A program made the translations under genes and the position numbers. A stretch of 44,990 bases of DNA, from contig JABSQA010000009.1 of assembly GCA_013213825.1 (NCBI GenBank), positions 1-44,990 of the forward strand, written 5' to 3'. The DNA is from Henriciella sp. (GTDB lineage Bacteria; Pseudomonadota; Alphaproteobacteria; Caulobacterales; Hyphomonadaceae). This document shows, piece after piece, positions 8,999 through 17,603 of this stretch. A model generated the notes under the pieces. That model made no database searches. It saw only the letters and a program-made list of their open reading frames with translations, and was not told the DNA's origin. Position 1 is the first letter of the stretch. Each line of letters opens with the position of its first letter.

Positions 8999-9047
8999 AA
9001 GAACGGGCTTTCCGACAGCAAGCTTGGCGATAGATGGACGAAATGCG

Positions 9048-10130
9048 ATGACTGACATGATGACCGAGCTTTCGCGACACGCCGCCGGGCGCCGCATTCA
9101 TCGTCGTCAGCATCGCAAGACCGACGGGCGCGATCTATTCTTATACGGATACGCCCCCCACACCCTCCCACTAATGGCGGGGGAAGACTTGCAAACTGTC
9201 ACCGGGTCCGAATTACGCTGGCATCCTCTGCGTGGCGAGTGGGCAGTTTATGCCGCCGGGCGACAGAACCGAACCTTCAAACCGAGCGCCGCCGCAAACC
9301 CCCTCGCGCCAAGCAAACCTGGTGCACCACTTACCGAAATCCCATTTGAAGATTTTGAATTGGCCGTGTTCAGCAACCGCTTTCCGAGCCTTTATCCCGA
9401 CGCGCCGGAACCAGGCGTGACGGATATCGAAGCCGTAGCTGCCAAGGGCGCATGCGAAGTCATTGTTTATTCTCCACAAGCGGATGGGTCGCTCGCCACG
9501 CTCACGCAAGATCGTCGCCGCCTCTTGGTCGAAGCGTGGATTGACCGCTACCAAGTGATGTTCGACGCGGGTAGCGCATTCGTATTACCCTTCGAAAACC
9601 GAGGAGATGCTGTGGGCGTGACTCTGCATCATCCGCACGGTCAGATTTATGGCTTCCCCATCGTTCCGAGCCCTCAGCAGCGGGCCGTTCAAGCTTTCGA
9701 AGATGGGTATGACTTGGCCAAAGAAGTTAAAGCGTGGGGCGACGCATACTGGATCAACAAAGCCGGAGGCTTGATCAGTTTCGCGCCGCGCTATGCCCGC
9801 TTCCCTTATGCGGGCTGGATTTGTGCCCGCGACCCCGTATCTGGGCCAGGGGCTTTTGACGAAACACAAGCCGACGGGTTTGCCCACCTGCTCGGCGATA
9901 CTGTTCGGCGTTATGATGCCTTTTTTGGATGCGAGACACCGTGCATGTTATCGTTGCACGCGGCGCCATACGGCCGTGATGGAAAGTTTCAATTCACCGC
10001 TCAATTCTATCCCCTGCTCCGCGCCCCAGATCGCGTAAAATATTTGGCTTCTGTCGAACAAGCCACGGGCGTGTTCACCGTTGACATCATGCCTCGCCAG
10101 GCGGCTGACCAATTGCGAGGCGCAATATGA
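9048..10130 (+). CDS. galT: Galactose-1-phosphate uridylyltransferase GalT
   Basis: Second enzyme of the Leloir pathway: it exchanges galactose 1-phosphate and UDP-glucose for UDP-galactose and glucose 1-phosphate. The active-site motif HHPHGQIYGFP holds the nucleophilic histidine, about residue 197 from this start. ELRWHPLRGEWAVYAAGRQNR and FENRGDAVGVTLHHPH are GalT signatures, and NRFPSLYPD is the conserved central strand. The cysteine pair that holds zinc in E. coli GalT is missing, as in many relatives. The frame is open back to a TTG at 9024; I chose the ATG at 9048 because it is the first ATG, although no strong ribosome site is visible. The stop overlaps the galK start (ATGA). It is divergent from the alpha-galactosidase gene. 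Confidence 0.94.
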   Translation: MTDMMTELSRHAAGRRIHRRQHRKTDGRDLFLYGYAPHTLPLMAGEDLQTVTGSELRWHPLRGEWAVYAAGRQNRTFKPSAAANPLAPSKPGAPLTEIPFEDFELAVFSNRFPSLYPDAPEPGVTDIEAVAAKGACEVIVYSPQADGSLATLTQDRRRLLVEAWIDRYQVMFDAGSAFVLPFENRGDAVGVTLHHPHGQIYGFPIVPSPQQRAVQAFEDGYDLAKEVKAWGDAYWINKAGGLISFAPRYARFPYAGWICARDPVSGPGAFDETQADGFAHLLGDTVRRYDAFFGCETPCMLSLHAAPYGRDGKFQFTAQFYPLLRAPDRVKYLASVEQATGVFTVDIMPRQAADQLRGAI

Positions 10131-11191
10131 CTTTGGAAGCTGAATTCAAAACTGCATTTGATTGCCCCCCATTGGCAATCATGTCAGCACCGGGTCGCGT
10201 CAACTTAATTGGCGAACACACCGACTATAATGGCGGCGCTGTTCTGCCGGCAGCATTAGAACGAAGAATCCAAGTTGCCATTGCCCGAAACGTTTCAGAC
10301 ACTGTGGTGATAAAATCCACCCGCTTCGATGATAAGATCGAGCGCCCCATTGGGGATCCCAAAAGAGGCGACTGGACAGATTATGCGATGGGGGCACTCA
10401 GCAAAGCTAGCGAACTTGGTTGGTTCGCAGGCGGGGCATTCCTTTATATTGAGAGTGACGTCCCAGACGGCGCTGGCGTCTCGTCTTCAGCCGCTCTGAT
10501 TACAGCCATTCTTCGCGCCGTCGCTAAAATCTCCAACATCACAACCTCCGCAGTCGATATTGCGAAACACGCCCGTTCTGTCGAGAATGACTATATTGGC
10601 ATGCCCTGCGGGATCATGGACCAGATGGCGGTCGGACTTGCCGATTATGGTCGCGCTCTCGCACTCGACACGTTGGATCTCAGCTTTGAAGTGGTCGATA
10701 TTCCAGAAGACTGGGTCTTTGCCGTCATCCATTCCGGTGTGCGCAGAGAACTTGCCGATGGCCGCTATAAGAAGCGATTCGAAGAGTGCCAGGCGGCGGC
10801 TGATGCGCTGCAAACGGCACATCTGTGCCGCCCAACGGAAGCGCAGAAAGTCGCGGTAAGTGAGTTGCCAGAAAATCTGCGCAAACGCGCGCAACACGTG
10901 ATCAGCGAACACGAGCGTACCGTTGCAGCCACCGTCGCTTTAAAAACTCAAGACGCGCACACTTTCGGGCGCCTGATGATCGAGAGCCACCGCTCATATT
11001 CTGAAGATTTTGAGGCTTCCACGCCAGTCATCGATGCCCTTGTGACAGACGCCATTGCCCAAGGGGCCTTAGGCGCACGCCTGACCGGCGGCGGATTTGG
11101 CGGGTGCATTGTCGTCCTCTTCCAAGCGCAGAATGCAGATGCCCAAATCCAGAGCCTGCTCGACAAGCACCCGAAGACGTGGCCCGTTTAA
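10127..11191 (+). CDS. galK: Galactokinase GalK
   Basis: GHMP-family kinase of 354 residues that phosphorylates alpha-D-galactose to galactose 1-phosphate with ATP. The galactokinase signature GRVNLIGEHTDYNGG is at residues 23-37, the ATP-binding loop PDGAGVSSSAAL at 113-124, the catalytic aspartate in PCGIMDQMAVG near residue 165, and the GHMP motif 3 LTGGGFGGCIVV near the C-terminus. It overlaps the galT stop by four bases, so the two enzymes are probably made in fixed ratio. With a retaining alpha-galactosidase upstream, the alpha anomer is released directly, the form galactokinase uses. No galE, galM or phosphoglucomutase gene is in the window, so UDP-galactose epimerisation must be encoded elsewhere. 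Confidence 0.96.
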   Translation: MTLEAEFKTAFDCPPLAIMSAPGRVNLIGEHTDYNGGAVLPAALERRIQVAIARNVSDTVVIKSTRFDDKIERPIGDPKRGDWTDYAMGALSKASELGWFAGGAFLYIESDVPDGAGVSSSAALITAILRAVAKISNITTSAVDIAKHARSVENDYIGMPCGIMDQMAVGLADYGRALALDTLDLSFEVVDIPEDWVFAVIHSGVRRELADGRYKKRFEECQAAADALQTAHLCRPTEAQKVAVSELPENLRKRAQHVISEHERTVAATVALKTQDAHTFGRLMIESHRSYSEDFEASTPVIDALVTDAIAQGALGARLTGGGFGGCIVVLFQAQNADAQIQSLLDKHPKTWPV

Positions 11192-11246
11192 CGCATTGAG
11201 GCTCGCGATCTAGACGGGGCGATGGTGAGATGAAATAAGCATCTAC

Positions 11247-12164
11247 ATGCGTAACACCTTCATTTCACTTCTGCTCGCCACCCTGACCAGCGCTTGTGCG
11301 TCGACGCAAGCGCAAACGCCCCCTCAATCAGATTCACCCGTTTGTACACTCGCAGAACAATCCACGGACGTTCTGAACCAATGGCGGGAGAATGGCTTTG
11401 AAGACCAATTGACCGATACCGCCGCCCGAGACTTTGCCAGCTGTTTGGGCGCCGCCTCGCCATTCCTGCGGGATCAAATAGGATATGAGGGCCTCACCGC
11501 GGCCTTGCGCTCCGGCAACGTTTCTGAGGCGACGCGGCGTGACTTGATCGCGGATCTGTCGGTGAATTTGGAGACCATAGACGAGGCCGGATTTCTTGCG
11601 CCATTCTCGGCGCTAGCCCTGTCTGAATTGGCGCGCACAGACCGCGTCGAAGCATTTCTATCTCCGGCAGAGCGCACAGCCCTGGCTCAAACCGCAGCCA
11701 ATTATCTCGCAGGCGTCTCCGACTTTCGCGCTTATTCCGACACGGAAGGTTGGCGCCATGGGGTCGCGCATGGCGCCGACATCGCCATGCAATTGGCGCT
11801 CAATCCGAACGTCGAAACAGCCGACCTGAGAACACTCAAAGGTGCGATCACATCACAAATTACGGCGCGCACAAGTCATGCTTTCTCAGCGGGAGAACCT
11901 GAACGATTGGCGCGCCCGATCTTCTTCATGGCGCCCCGCGAAGTGTTTACAGACGACGAGTGGGCAGATTGGTTTTCTGCGCTCGCAGATCCTGCCCCTA
12001 TGGCAGATTGGTCGGGCGCGTTTAAATCCGAAATCGATCTTGCGCGCCTGCACAATCTGAAAGCCTTTGCGCGCGTGATCTATATCAATGCGAGCTTGAG
12101 CGAGAATGAAGCGCTTATACCTTTGGCGACAGGATCGCTTGAGATGCTCAAGACGCTCCCTTAA
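11247..12164 (+). CDS. DUF2785-like lipoprotein
   Basis: A 305-residue protein of unknown function. The N-terminus MRNTFISLLLATLTSAC is a lipoprotein signal with cysteine 17 as the probable lipid site, followed by a low-complexity linker. The body is all-helical in appearance and carries DFRAYSDTEGWRHGVAHGADIAMQLA at residues about 161-185, which I recognise as the hallmark of DUF2785 (usual form RGY-x5-GW-x-HAVAHGAD). IGYEGLTAALR and FSALALSELARTDR also fit that family. It follows galK by 55 nt on the same strand, but no functional link is visible. Its stop codon shares the sequence TTAA with the stop of the convergent recJ gene. The family assignment is from memory of the motif, not a search. 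Confidence 0.75.
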   Translation: MRNTFISLLLATLTSACASTQAQTPPQSDSPVCTLAEQSTDVLNQWRENGFEDQLTDTAARDFASCLGAASPFLRDQIGYEGLTAALRSGNVSEATRRDLIADLSVNLETIDEAGFLAPFSALALSELARTDRVEAFLSPAERTALAQTAANYLAGVSDFRAYSDTEGWRHGVAHGADIAMQLALNPNVETADLRTLKGAITSQITARTSHAFSAGEPERLARPIFFMAPREVFTDDEWADWFSALADPAPMADWSGAFKSEIDLARLHNLKAFARVIYINASLSENEALIPLATGSLEMLKTLP

Positions 12165-13951
12165 GTCGCGGCTGCCGCATCGATAACCTCGAATTGAGCA
12201 GTGCGGCGTCCGTTCCAGACATTGTCTTTCAAACGCCCGGCCAAATGAACGCGGCCACGCTGCAACAAAGCATCCCCCAAAGGCGTACCAACACAGCGCC
12301 AGACCAAAGCCTCAATCCGCGCCCCGGCATCTTCCACGGTCAGCTTTAAGTGGTTCTCTCCAATCGGGCGGGTATGGGTGATCTCAACATCTTTGATGGC
12401 AAAGACCGGCTCTGGTGCGCCTTGGCCGAATGGCCCTATGGTTTGGATCAGGTCATAAGTCTCGGTGCTGACCTGGCTCGGCGCGAGCAGCGCATCAATA
12501 GCGAGCTCCTTTGCCGCCGCGCGTTCTTCTTTAAACTCAGCCATATGTTCCTGCATCCAGGATTGCAGACCTTCTAGCTGCTCAGGCTCGAGGCTCAATC
12601 CGCCGGCCATGGCATGTCCACCGCCAGAGAGAATAATCCCGGCTTTCGCAGCCGCTGAGATGGCATCGCCGATATTCACCCCGCGCACAGAGCGGGCCGA
12701 CCCTTTCGCGACGGGCCCCAAGCCTTGGCCCCAGCCAATGACAATGGCGGGCAGATGAAAGCGGTCTTTCAACCGCCCAGCAACAATACCGATGACACCA
12801 GGGTGCCAGCCTTCGCCCGCGGCGATGAGAATGCCAGCATCCGGATTGGCCTCGATTTGCTTTTGCGCTTCCGTCGTCGCTTGCTCAAGAATCGCGCTCT
12901 CAACTGATTTACGCTCATCATTGTGCGCATGCAGGCGTTCGGCCAGCGCAATCGCCTCACTACGGTCTTCGGTGGCGAGCAGTTTAGCTGCTAGCCAGGG
13001 GTCCCCAACACGTCCCCCGGCATTCAAACGCGGTCCGAGCACGAATGTGGCGTGATAAACGCTTTCGATTTTGCCGATCCCGGCAATATCCGCCAAAGCC
13101 CGTAAGCCTGGATTCTGACCGCGCTCAAGGATTTTCAAACCCTGTTTCACGAAGGCTCGATTGGCGCCGCGCAAAGGTGACATGTCGCACAGCGTCCCAA
13201 GCGCGCAGAGATCGAGCCAATTCAGAATATCCGGCAATCCACGTGGCGGGGCGACATCACGCTCTCGCGCCAGCTTGTTTAGTGCTGCGGCAAACACATA
13301 GACCACACCTGCCGCCGCCAAATGTCCCTGCCCGCTTGTATCATCCGCACGATTGGGATTGACTAAAGCCGCGCAGGCTGGCGGCGTCTTACCCATTAAA
13401 TGATGGTCGATGACAATGACCGGCAAGCCAATGGCTTCCGCTTCCGCTAAGGCCGCTGTCGCAGCCGCTCCGCAATCCACCGTGATGACCAAGTCCGCAC
13501 CCGTCTCTTTCAGATGACGAAAGGCTTCCGGGCTTGGTCCATATCCTTCGGTCAGTCGGCCCGGCACATATAGGCCAAGCTCTCTACCCCAAGCTCGAAA
13601 GTAACGCGTCAAAATCGCTGAGCTTGTGCCGCCATCGACATCATAGTCGGCGAATACGGTGACATTCCGCCCATCGATAATCGCATCCAAGACCAATTCC
13701 GCCGCCTTCATCATATCTTGAAAGCTCGCGGGGTCGGGGAACAAAGCCCGCAGAGTCGGGTTTAAAAACGTCTCAACTTGGTCGGGCTCGATCCCTCGCG
13801 GGGCCAGCAGACGGGCCAAAAGGTCATCGCCGCCAAGCCGGGGCGTCAGCGCGCGAACGCTGGCATCGTCTGGCGCATTGACGGTCCAAAACCGACCACC
13901 ATGAGATTGAGCCACAAAGGGACTTTGTTCATTCATAGCGTTTTCAACCAT
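12161..13951 (-). CDS. recJ: Single-stranded-DNA-specific exonuclease RecJ
   Basis: RecJ degrades single-stranded DNA 5' to 3' in recombination and repair. DHH-superfamily motifs are clear: FADYDVDGGTSSA (motif I), ITVDCGAAA (motif II), VIVIDHHLMG (DHH motif III), ALVNPNRADD, and SGGGHAMAGGLS from the DHHA1 domain. A C-terminal OB-fold region ends the protein (ENHLKLTVEDAGARIEALVW). The length of about 596 residues is normal. The frame stays open to 14098, but that start would overlap the upstream lipoprotein gene by over 100 nt; the ATG at 13951 (MVENAMNEQ) or at 13936 is more likely. It is the last gene of a minus-strand run with hom and glpX. Confidence 0.95.
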   Translation of the reverse strand: MVENAMNEQSPFVAQSHGGRFWTVNAPDDASVRALTPRLGGDDLLARLLAPRGIEPDQVETFLNPTLRALFPDPASFQDMMKAAELVLDAIIDGRNVTVFADYDVDGGTSSAILTRYFRAWGRELGLYVPGRLTEGYGPSPEAFRHLKETGADLVITVDCGAAATAALAEAEAIGLPVIVIDHHLMGKTPPACAALVNPNRADDTSGQGHLAAAGVVYVFAAALNKLARERDVAPPRGLPDILNWLDLCALGTLCDMSPLRGANRAFVKQGLKILERGQNPGLRALADIAGIGKIESVYHATFVLGPRLNAGGRVGDPWLAAKLLATEDRSEAIALAERLHAHNDERKSVESAILEQATTEAQKQIEANPDAGILIAAGEGWHPGVIGIVAGRLKDRFHLPAIVIGWGQGLGPVAKGSARSVRGVNIGDAISAAAKAGIILSGGGHAMAGGLSLEPEQLEGLQSWMQEHMAEFKEERAAAKELAIDALLAPSQVSTETYDLIQTIGPFGQGAPEPVFAIKDVEITHTRPIGENHLKLTVEDAGARIEALVWRCVGTPLGDALLQRGRVHLAGRLKDNVWNGRRTAQFEVIDAAAAT

Positions 13952-13986
13952 GACTCGCGCGCCGCTGAAATGGTCGAGCTGAACCC

Positions 13987-14562
13987 TTAGCGAAGCTCGG
14001 TCGCGACTTGGTAGTCGAGAAGTTCTGCTTCGCTCATATAATGCATGCCATCCGCCGGTGCAGCTGCGAGCGTAAACCAGTAAAAACCCACCGGACAATC
14101 CACGGCGTTGAAATAGTCCAGATAGATTTGGTGCTCGGCGCTCGCCCGCGGCACGTATCCGCCCTCCAGACCATCTTCATCAGCCCAGGAATGCACGCCG
14201 ATCCGCGCCCCGCGTTCGGCGATGCGATTGTGGCCGGCACAGAACAAATCCACCGCGCCCGATTCAATTATCCCATCTGCAGGCACGAACGTGTCCAGAC
14301 CTGCTTCGTGGATTAGCAAACCCGTCTGTAAATTCACTTCATCATCAATCGAGCCATCGATATGTTCGAGCACGATGGTTTGGAGATCAGGATGGCGTTC
14401 GAGATGGCGCTGAATTTCATCAAACGTCTGCGCATTCAACGTACCGGATATGTATAGGCGATCGCCATCGACCAGCGTATCCGTAATGTCGCGGTCATAC
14501 TCGCTCGCCACACAGCCAGCACAGGCGAGCAACGCAAATCCAAACGTGAAAAGGCGGTGCAC
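13987..14562 (-). CDS. Lipoprotein with ClpP/crotonase-like fold (COG3904-like)
   Basis: A small secreted protein of about 191 residues with no assigned function. I chose the GTG at 14562, which overlaps the glpX stop in TAGTG and gives the signal peptide MHRLFTFGFALLACAGC with a lipobox cysteine. The in-frame TTG at 14577 is the alternative. After the signal, GDRLYISGTLNAQTFDEI and TIVLEHIDGSIDDEVN look like the first strands of a ClpP-like fold, and IIESGAVDLFCAGHNRIAE followed by IGVHSW resembles the nucleophile-elbow region of periplasmic ClpP-like proteins (usual form SAGT-x-IFLAG). A serine is present in that position. The match is by eye, and whether it is a protease is unknown. It probably shares a transcript with glpX and recJ. 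Confidence 0.72.
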   Translation of the reverse strand: MHRLFTFGFALLACAGCVASEYDRDITDTLVDGDRLYISGTLNAQTFDEIQRHLERHPDLQTIVLEHIDGSIDDEVNLQTGLLIHEAGLDTFVPADGIIESGAVDLFCAGHNRIAERGARIGVHSWADEDGLEGGYVPRASAEHQIYLDYFNAVDCPVGFYWFTLAAAPADGMHYMSEAELLDYQVATELR

Positions 14563-15515
14563 TAGACGCGGTGCCAACTCTTAATCTTGCGAACCATACC
14601 GTCAGCGCTGCTCATCACCAGCGTATCCGTTTCGATATGCCCATTGCGGCGGACGACCCCATCGACCAGGCCACCTTTAGTGACGCCGGTGGCGCAGAAA
14701 ACGGTCTCGCCTGAAGCCAGCTCGTGCAGATCGTATTTCTTGTCATAGTCGGTGATGCCCGTGCGATCGGCGCGGCGGCGCTCATCATCATTGCGGAACA
14801 CCAAACGGCCCTGCATTTGACCGCCGACACACTTAAGAGCAGCTGCAGCGAGCACACCTTCTGGCGCGCCGCCAGACCCGACATAAAGATCGATGCCTGT
14901 TGCTGGATTGGTTGTGTTGATCACCCCGGCAACATCGCCATCTGAGATCAGATGGACGCGAGCACCCACCTCACGCAGGCTAGAAATGATTTCTGCGTGG
15001 CGCGGTCGATCGAGCACACACGCTGTCATTTCGCTTACGGCCACGCCTTTAAACTTCGCCATAGCCGCGATGTTTTCCGCAGGCGTTGCATCAAGATCGA
15101 TCACGCCTTCATCATAACCAGGCCCAATGGCGATTTTGTCCATATAGGTGTCTGGCGCGAACAGAAGACCACCGCGTGGGGCAATGGCGAGTACTGCTAA
15201 GGCGTTCGCCATAGCTTTTGCGGTCAGTGTTGTGCCTTCTAATGGGTCAAGCGCAATATCGATTTCTGGACCCGTGCCGGTGCCGACTTCTTCCCCGATA
15301 TAGAGCATTGGCGCTTCATCGCGCTCGCCCTCACCGATGACCACGCGGCCTTGAAAATCAACCGCGTTGAAGGCTGTACGCATCGCATCCACGGCAGCCG
15401 CATCAGCCGCTTTTTCGTCGCCGCGACCTGCCAATGTTTCAGCAGCAATTGCAGCCTTTTCCGTCACTCGAACCATCGCATCCGCCAAATGCGGAATCAA
15501 AACGCTTTCACTCAT
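14562..15515 (-). CDS. glpX: Class II fructose-1,6-bisphosphatase GlpX
   Basis: Hydrolyses fructose 1,6-bisphosphate to fructose 6-phosphate in gluconeogenesis; cytoplasmic and metal-dependent. The 317-residue protein has RVVIGEGERDEAPMLYIGEE, the metal-binding DPLEGTT, HLISDGDVAGVINT and GSGGAPEGVLAAAALKC, all GlpX signatures. It is 37 nt downstream of hom on the same strand and is followed by an overlapping lipoprotein gene (TAGTG). Despite the gene name it is not next to the glp genes here, and the hom-glpX-recJ order is a pattern I recall from related alphaproteobacteria. It would be needed when cells grow on three-carbon units such as glycerol. Confidence 0.96.
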   Translation of the reverse strand: MSESVLIPHLADAMVRVTEKAAIAAETLAGRGDEKAADAAAVDAMRTAFNAVDFQGRVVIGEGERDEAPMLYIGEEVGTGTGPEIDIALDPLEGTTLTAKAMANALAVLAIAPRGGLLFAPDTYMDKIAIGPGYDEGVIDLDATPAENIAAMAKFKGVAVSEMTACVLDRPRHAEIISSLREVGARVHLISDGDVAGVINTTNPATGIDLYVGSGGAPEGVLAAAALKCVGGQMQGRLVFRNDDERRRADRTGITDYDKKYDLHELASGETVFCATGVTKGGLVDGVVRRNGHIETDTLVMSSADGMVRKIKSWHRV

Positions 15516-15552
15516 CTCTCACTCCCCCAGGCCACTCCTGACCCAGCTTGTA

Positions 15553-16839
15553 TTACTCGTTCACCGCGTCAATCGGTATGACTTGCGGCGCTCCCACACT
15601 CGCCTCAAGGGCGGAAACACGCGCGCTTGCGGTCTCTATGTCACCGCGAGAACACACATGCGTGACAATGGCAACAGGTGAGACATCGCTGTCATCAGCT
15701 GATTCCTGCAACAGCTTGTCCACAGACACATCATGCGCGGCAAGCGCCTCTGTTAGACTGGCCAATGCACCCGGTTTGTCTGCCAATTTCACTCGCAAGA
15801 AATATGCCGAACGTTCGGCTTCTTTGGCGGCAATAAAACTGCATGCGGTATGATGTGGTGCTCGTCCGAAGGGGCTACGCGCAGTCGGTGTGAACAGTTT
15901 TGAGACATCGCCCATGACGGCGCTTGCTGTCGGTCCTGGCCCAGCGCCTGGCCCCGTCAGGGTGACCGCGCCGAGCGGATCGCCTTCAACCCGGACTGTG
16001 TTCAGTGCGCCATCGACGCGTGCCAATGGATGGTCCACCGGCATCGCCATCGGACCGACGCGGCAAACGACTCCATCATCGGTCAGAATGCCTTCTGTGA
16101 TGAGCTTAATTCTCAAACCGAGACGGTCGGCCAAATTCAGGTCGATCAGCTCAACCGTATCGACGCCTTTGACGGAAACCTTATTGAAATCGAGATCCGC
16201 GGTGAACGCGATTGAGGCAAGGATGGCCGCTTTGTGAGCTGCATCCATGCCAGAAACATCCAGCGTCGGATCAGCTTCCGCATAGCCCAATCGCTGGGCT
16301 TCTTCCAAAACTTGATCATAAGAGCGGCCCGTGTCGAGCATCTGAGTCGTTAAATAATTGCACGTGCCGTTGAGAATGCCGGAGACGCGGCGGATCGCGA
16401 CGCCGGAAAGAGAGTCGCGCAAAACCCGGACGACGGGCACACCGCCAGCAACCGCCGCCTCAAACATCAGATCGACATCATTGTCCTGGGCCAGCTGTTC
16501 TAGCGCTTGGCCATGCATGGCGATCAGCGCCTTGTTCGCGGTGACAACATGCTTTTTCGCTTTGAGCGCTTCTTCGACGGCGAATTTGGCAGGCCCGTCT
16601 GACCCACCCATGAGCTCGACAAAGACATCGACATCTGGATGTTCGGCCAGCGTGGCGGCATCATCGAACCAAGTATAGCCAGAAATATCGACAGGTCTGT
16701 TACGGCTGCGGCTGCGCGCCGAAACACCGACAATCTCGATCTTTCCCGGCAAACGTAATTCTGCCTGCCGTTCAACCAGCTCTATCAACCCGCAGCCAAC
16801 ATGGCCGAGCCCTGCTATTCCCAATCTGACTGTTTTCAC
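15553..16839 (-). CDS. hom: Homoserine dehydrogenase
   Basis: NAD(P)H-dependent enzyme that reduces aspartate semialdehyde to homoserine, the branch point to threonine and methionine. The 428-residue chain has the nucleotide-binding GIAGLGHVGCGL at residues 7-18, VVTANKALIA, the substrate segment SGILNGTCNYL and EAQRLGYAEADPTLDVSGMDAAHK. A C-terminal ACT domain (YFLRVKLADKPGALASLTEAL) is usual for feedback control by threonine. The start overlaps the stop of the upstream aminotransferase (ATGA), so the two were built as one translational unit. That upstream gene is broken here, which could lower coupled translation of hom. Confidence 0.96.
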   Translation of the reverse strand: MKTVRLGIAGLGHVGCGLIELVERQAELRLPGKIEIVGVSARSRSRNRPVDISGYTWFDDAATLAEHPDVDVFVELMGGSDGPAKFAVEEALKAKKHVVTANKALIAMHGQALEQLAQDNDVDLMFEAAVAGGVPVVRVLRDSLSGVAIRRVSGILNGTCNYLTTQMLDTGRSYDQVLEEAQRLGYAEADPTLDVSGMDAAHKAAILASIAFTADLDFNKVSVKGVDTVELIDLNLADRLGLRIKLITEGILTDDGVVCRVGPMAMPVDHPLARVDGALNTVRVEGDPLGAVTLTGPGAGPGPTASAVMGDVSKLFTPTARSPFGRAPHHTACSFIAAKEAERSAYFLRVKLADKPGALASLTEALAAHDVSVDKLLQESADDSDVSPVAIVTHVCSRGDIETASARVSALEASVGAPQVIPIDAVNE

Positions 16840-17564
16840 GAACCTGTCCTTTGCAGGGAGGCGCTTTGCCCGTCCTGTTCGAGTTTGGCAAGGAAGCGTT
16901 TGATATTTCTAGCCGCTTGGCGGATGCGTTGCTCGTTTTCTACCAGCGCGATGCGCACATGTCGGTCACCATGCTCCCCAAAACCAGCACCGGGCGCGAC
17001 CGCGACCTCCGCCTCATTCATCAATTTGAGCGCAAATTCGAGGCTTCGCATGTCACCGCATTGAGGCGGAATTTCCGCCCAGGCGAACATGGATGCGGAC
17101 GGCGTTGGCACATCCCAACCGGCCCGACCAAAACTCTCAATCAGGACATCGCGGCGTGATTTATAGGTCGCGCGGAACTCATCGACACAATCCTGCGGAC
17201 CATCAAGGGCGGCGCAGGCCGCGACTTGGATCGGCGTGAACGCGCCATAATCGAGATAAGATTTGACCCGAGCTAAGGCCCCGATCAGACGTTCATTGCC
17301 CGCAGCGAAACCGATCCGCCAACCGGCCATAGAGTATGTTTTCGACATGGTCGTGGTTTCCACCGCGATGTCTTTGGCGCCATCGACCTGCAATATAGAG
17401 GGCGTTGGTTCGTCGAAATAGATCTCATTATAGGCGAGATCGGAAAGGATATAGAGGTCGTGCTTCTTCGCCAGCGCGACAGCATCCTTATAAAAGTCCA
17501 AATCACATACATCTGCGGTCGGATTCGATGGATAGCACAGCACCATTGCGGTCGGCGGTGGCAC
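16836..17564 (-). pseudogene. Class I/II aminotransferase, 3' part after two in-frame stops
   Basis: This is the C-terminal two-thirds of a fold-type I PLP aminotransferase. It has VLCYPSNPTADV, the PLP-site lysine in TTTMSKTYSMAGWRIGF, and the arginine region HVRIALVENEQRIRQAARNI. It continues in the same frame as the 5' part (17604-18053). Recognisable protein sequence (SGISKAIRYSVPPPT) is readable right up to the stop at 17598-17600, so nothing is missing and only nonsense codons intervene. An ATG at 17564 could restart translation, but the fragment lacks the N-terminal arm needed for a working enzyme. It overlaps hom by four bases. It resembles the AlaC / LL-diaminopimelate aminotransferase-like group; the substrate is not fixed. 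Confidence 0.85.
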
Positions 17565-17603
17565 TGAATAGCGAATGGCTTTGCTAATGCCTGATAGTTA
17601 GGC

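Noticed and set aside
9048-10130. Loss of the zinc cysteine pair in GalT
   Set aside because: Many active GalT proteins lack this pair; the HPHGQ active site is intact.
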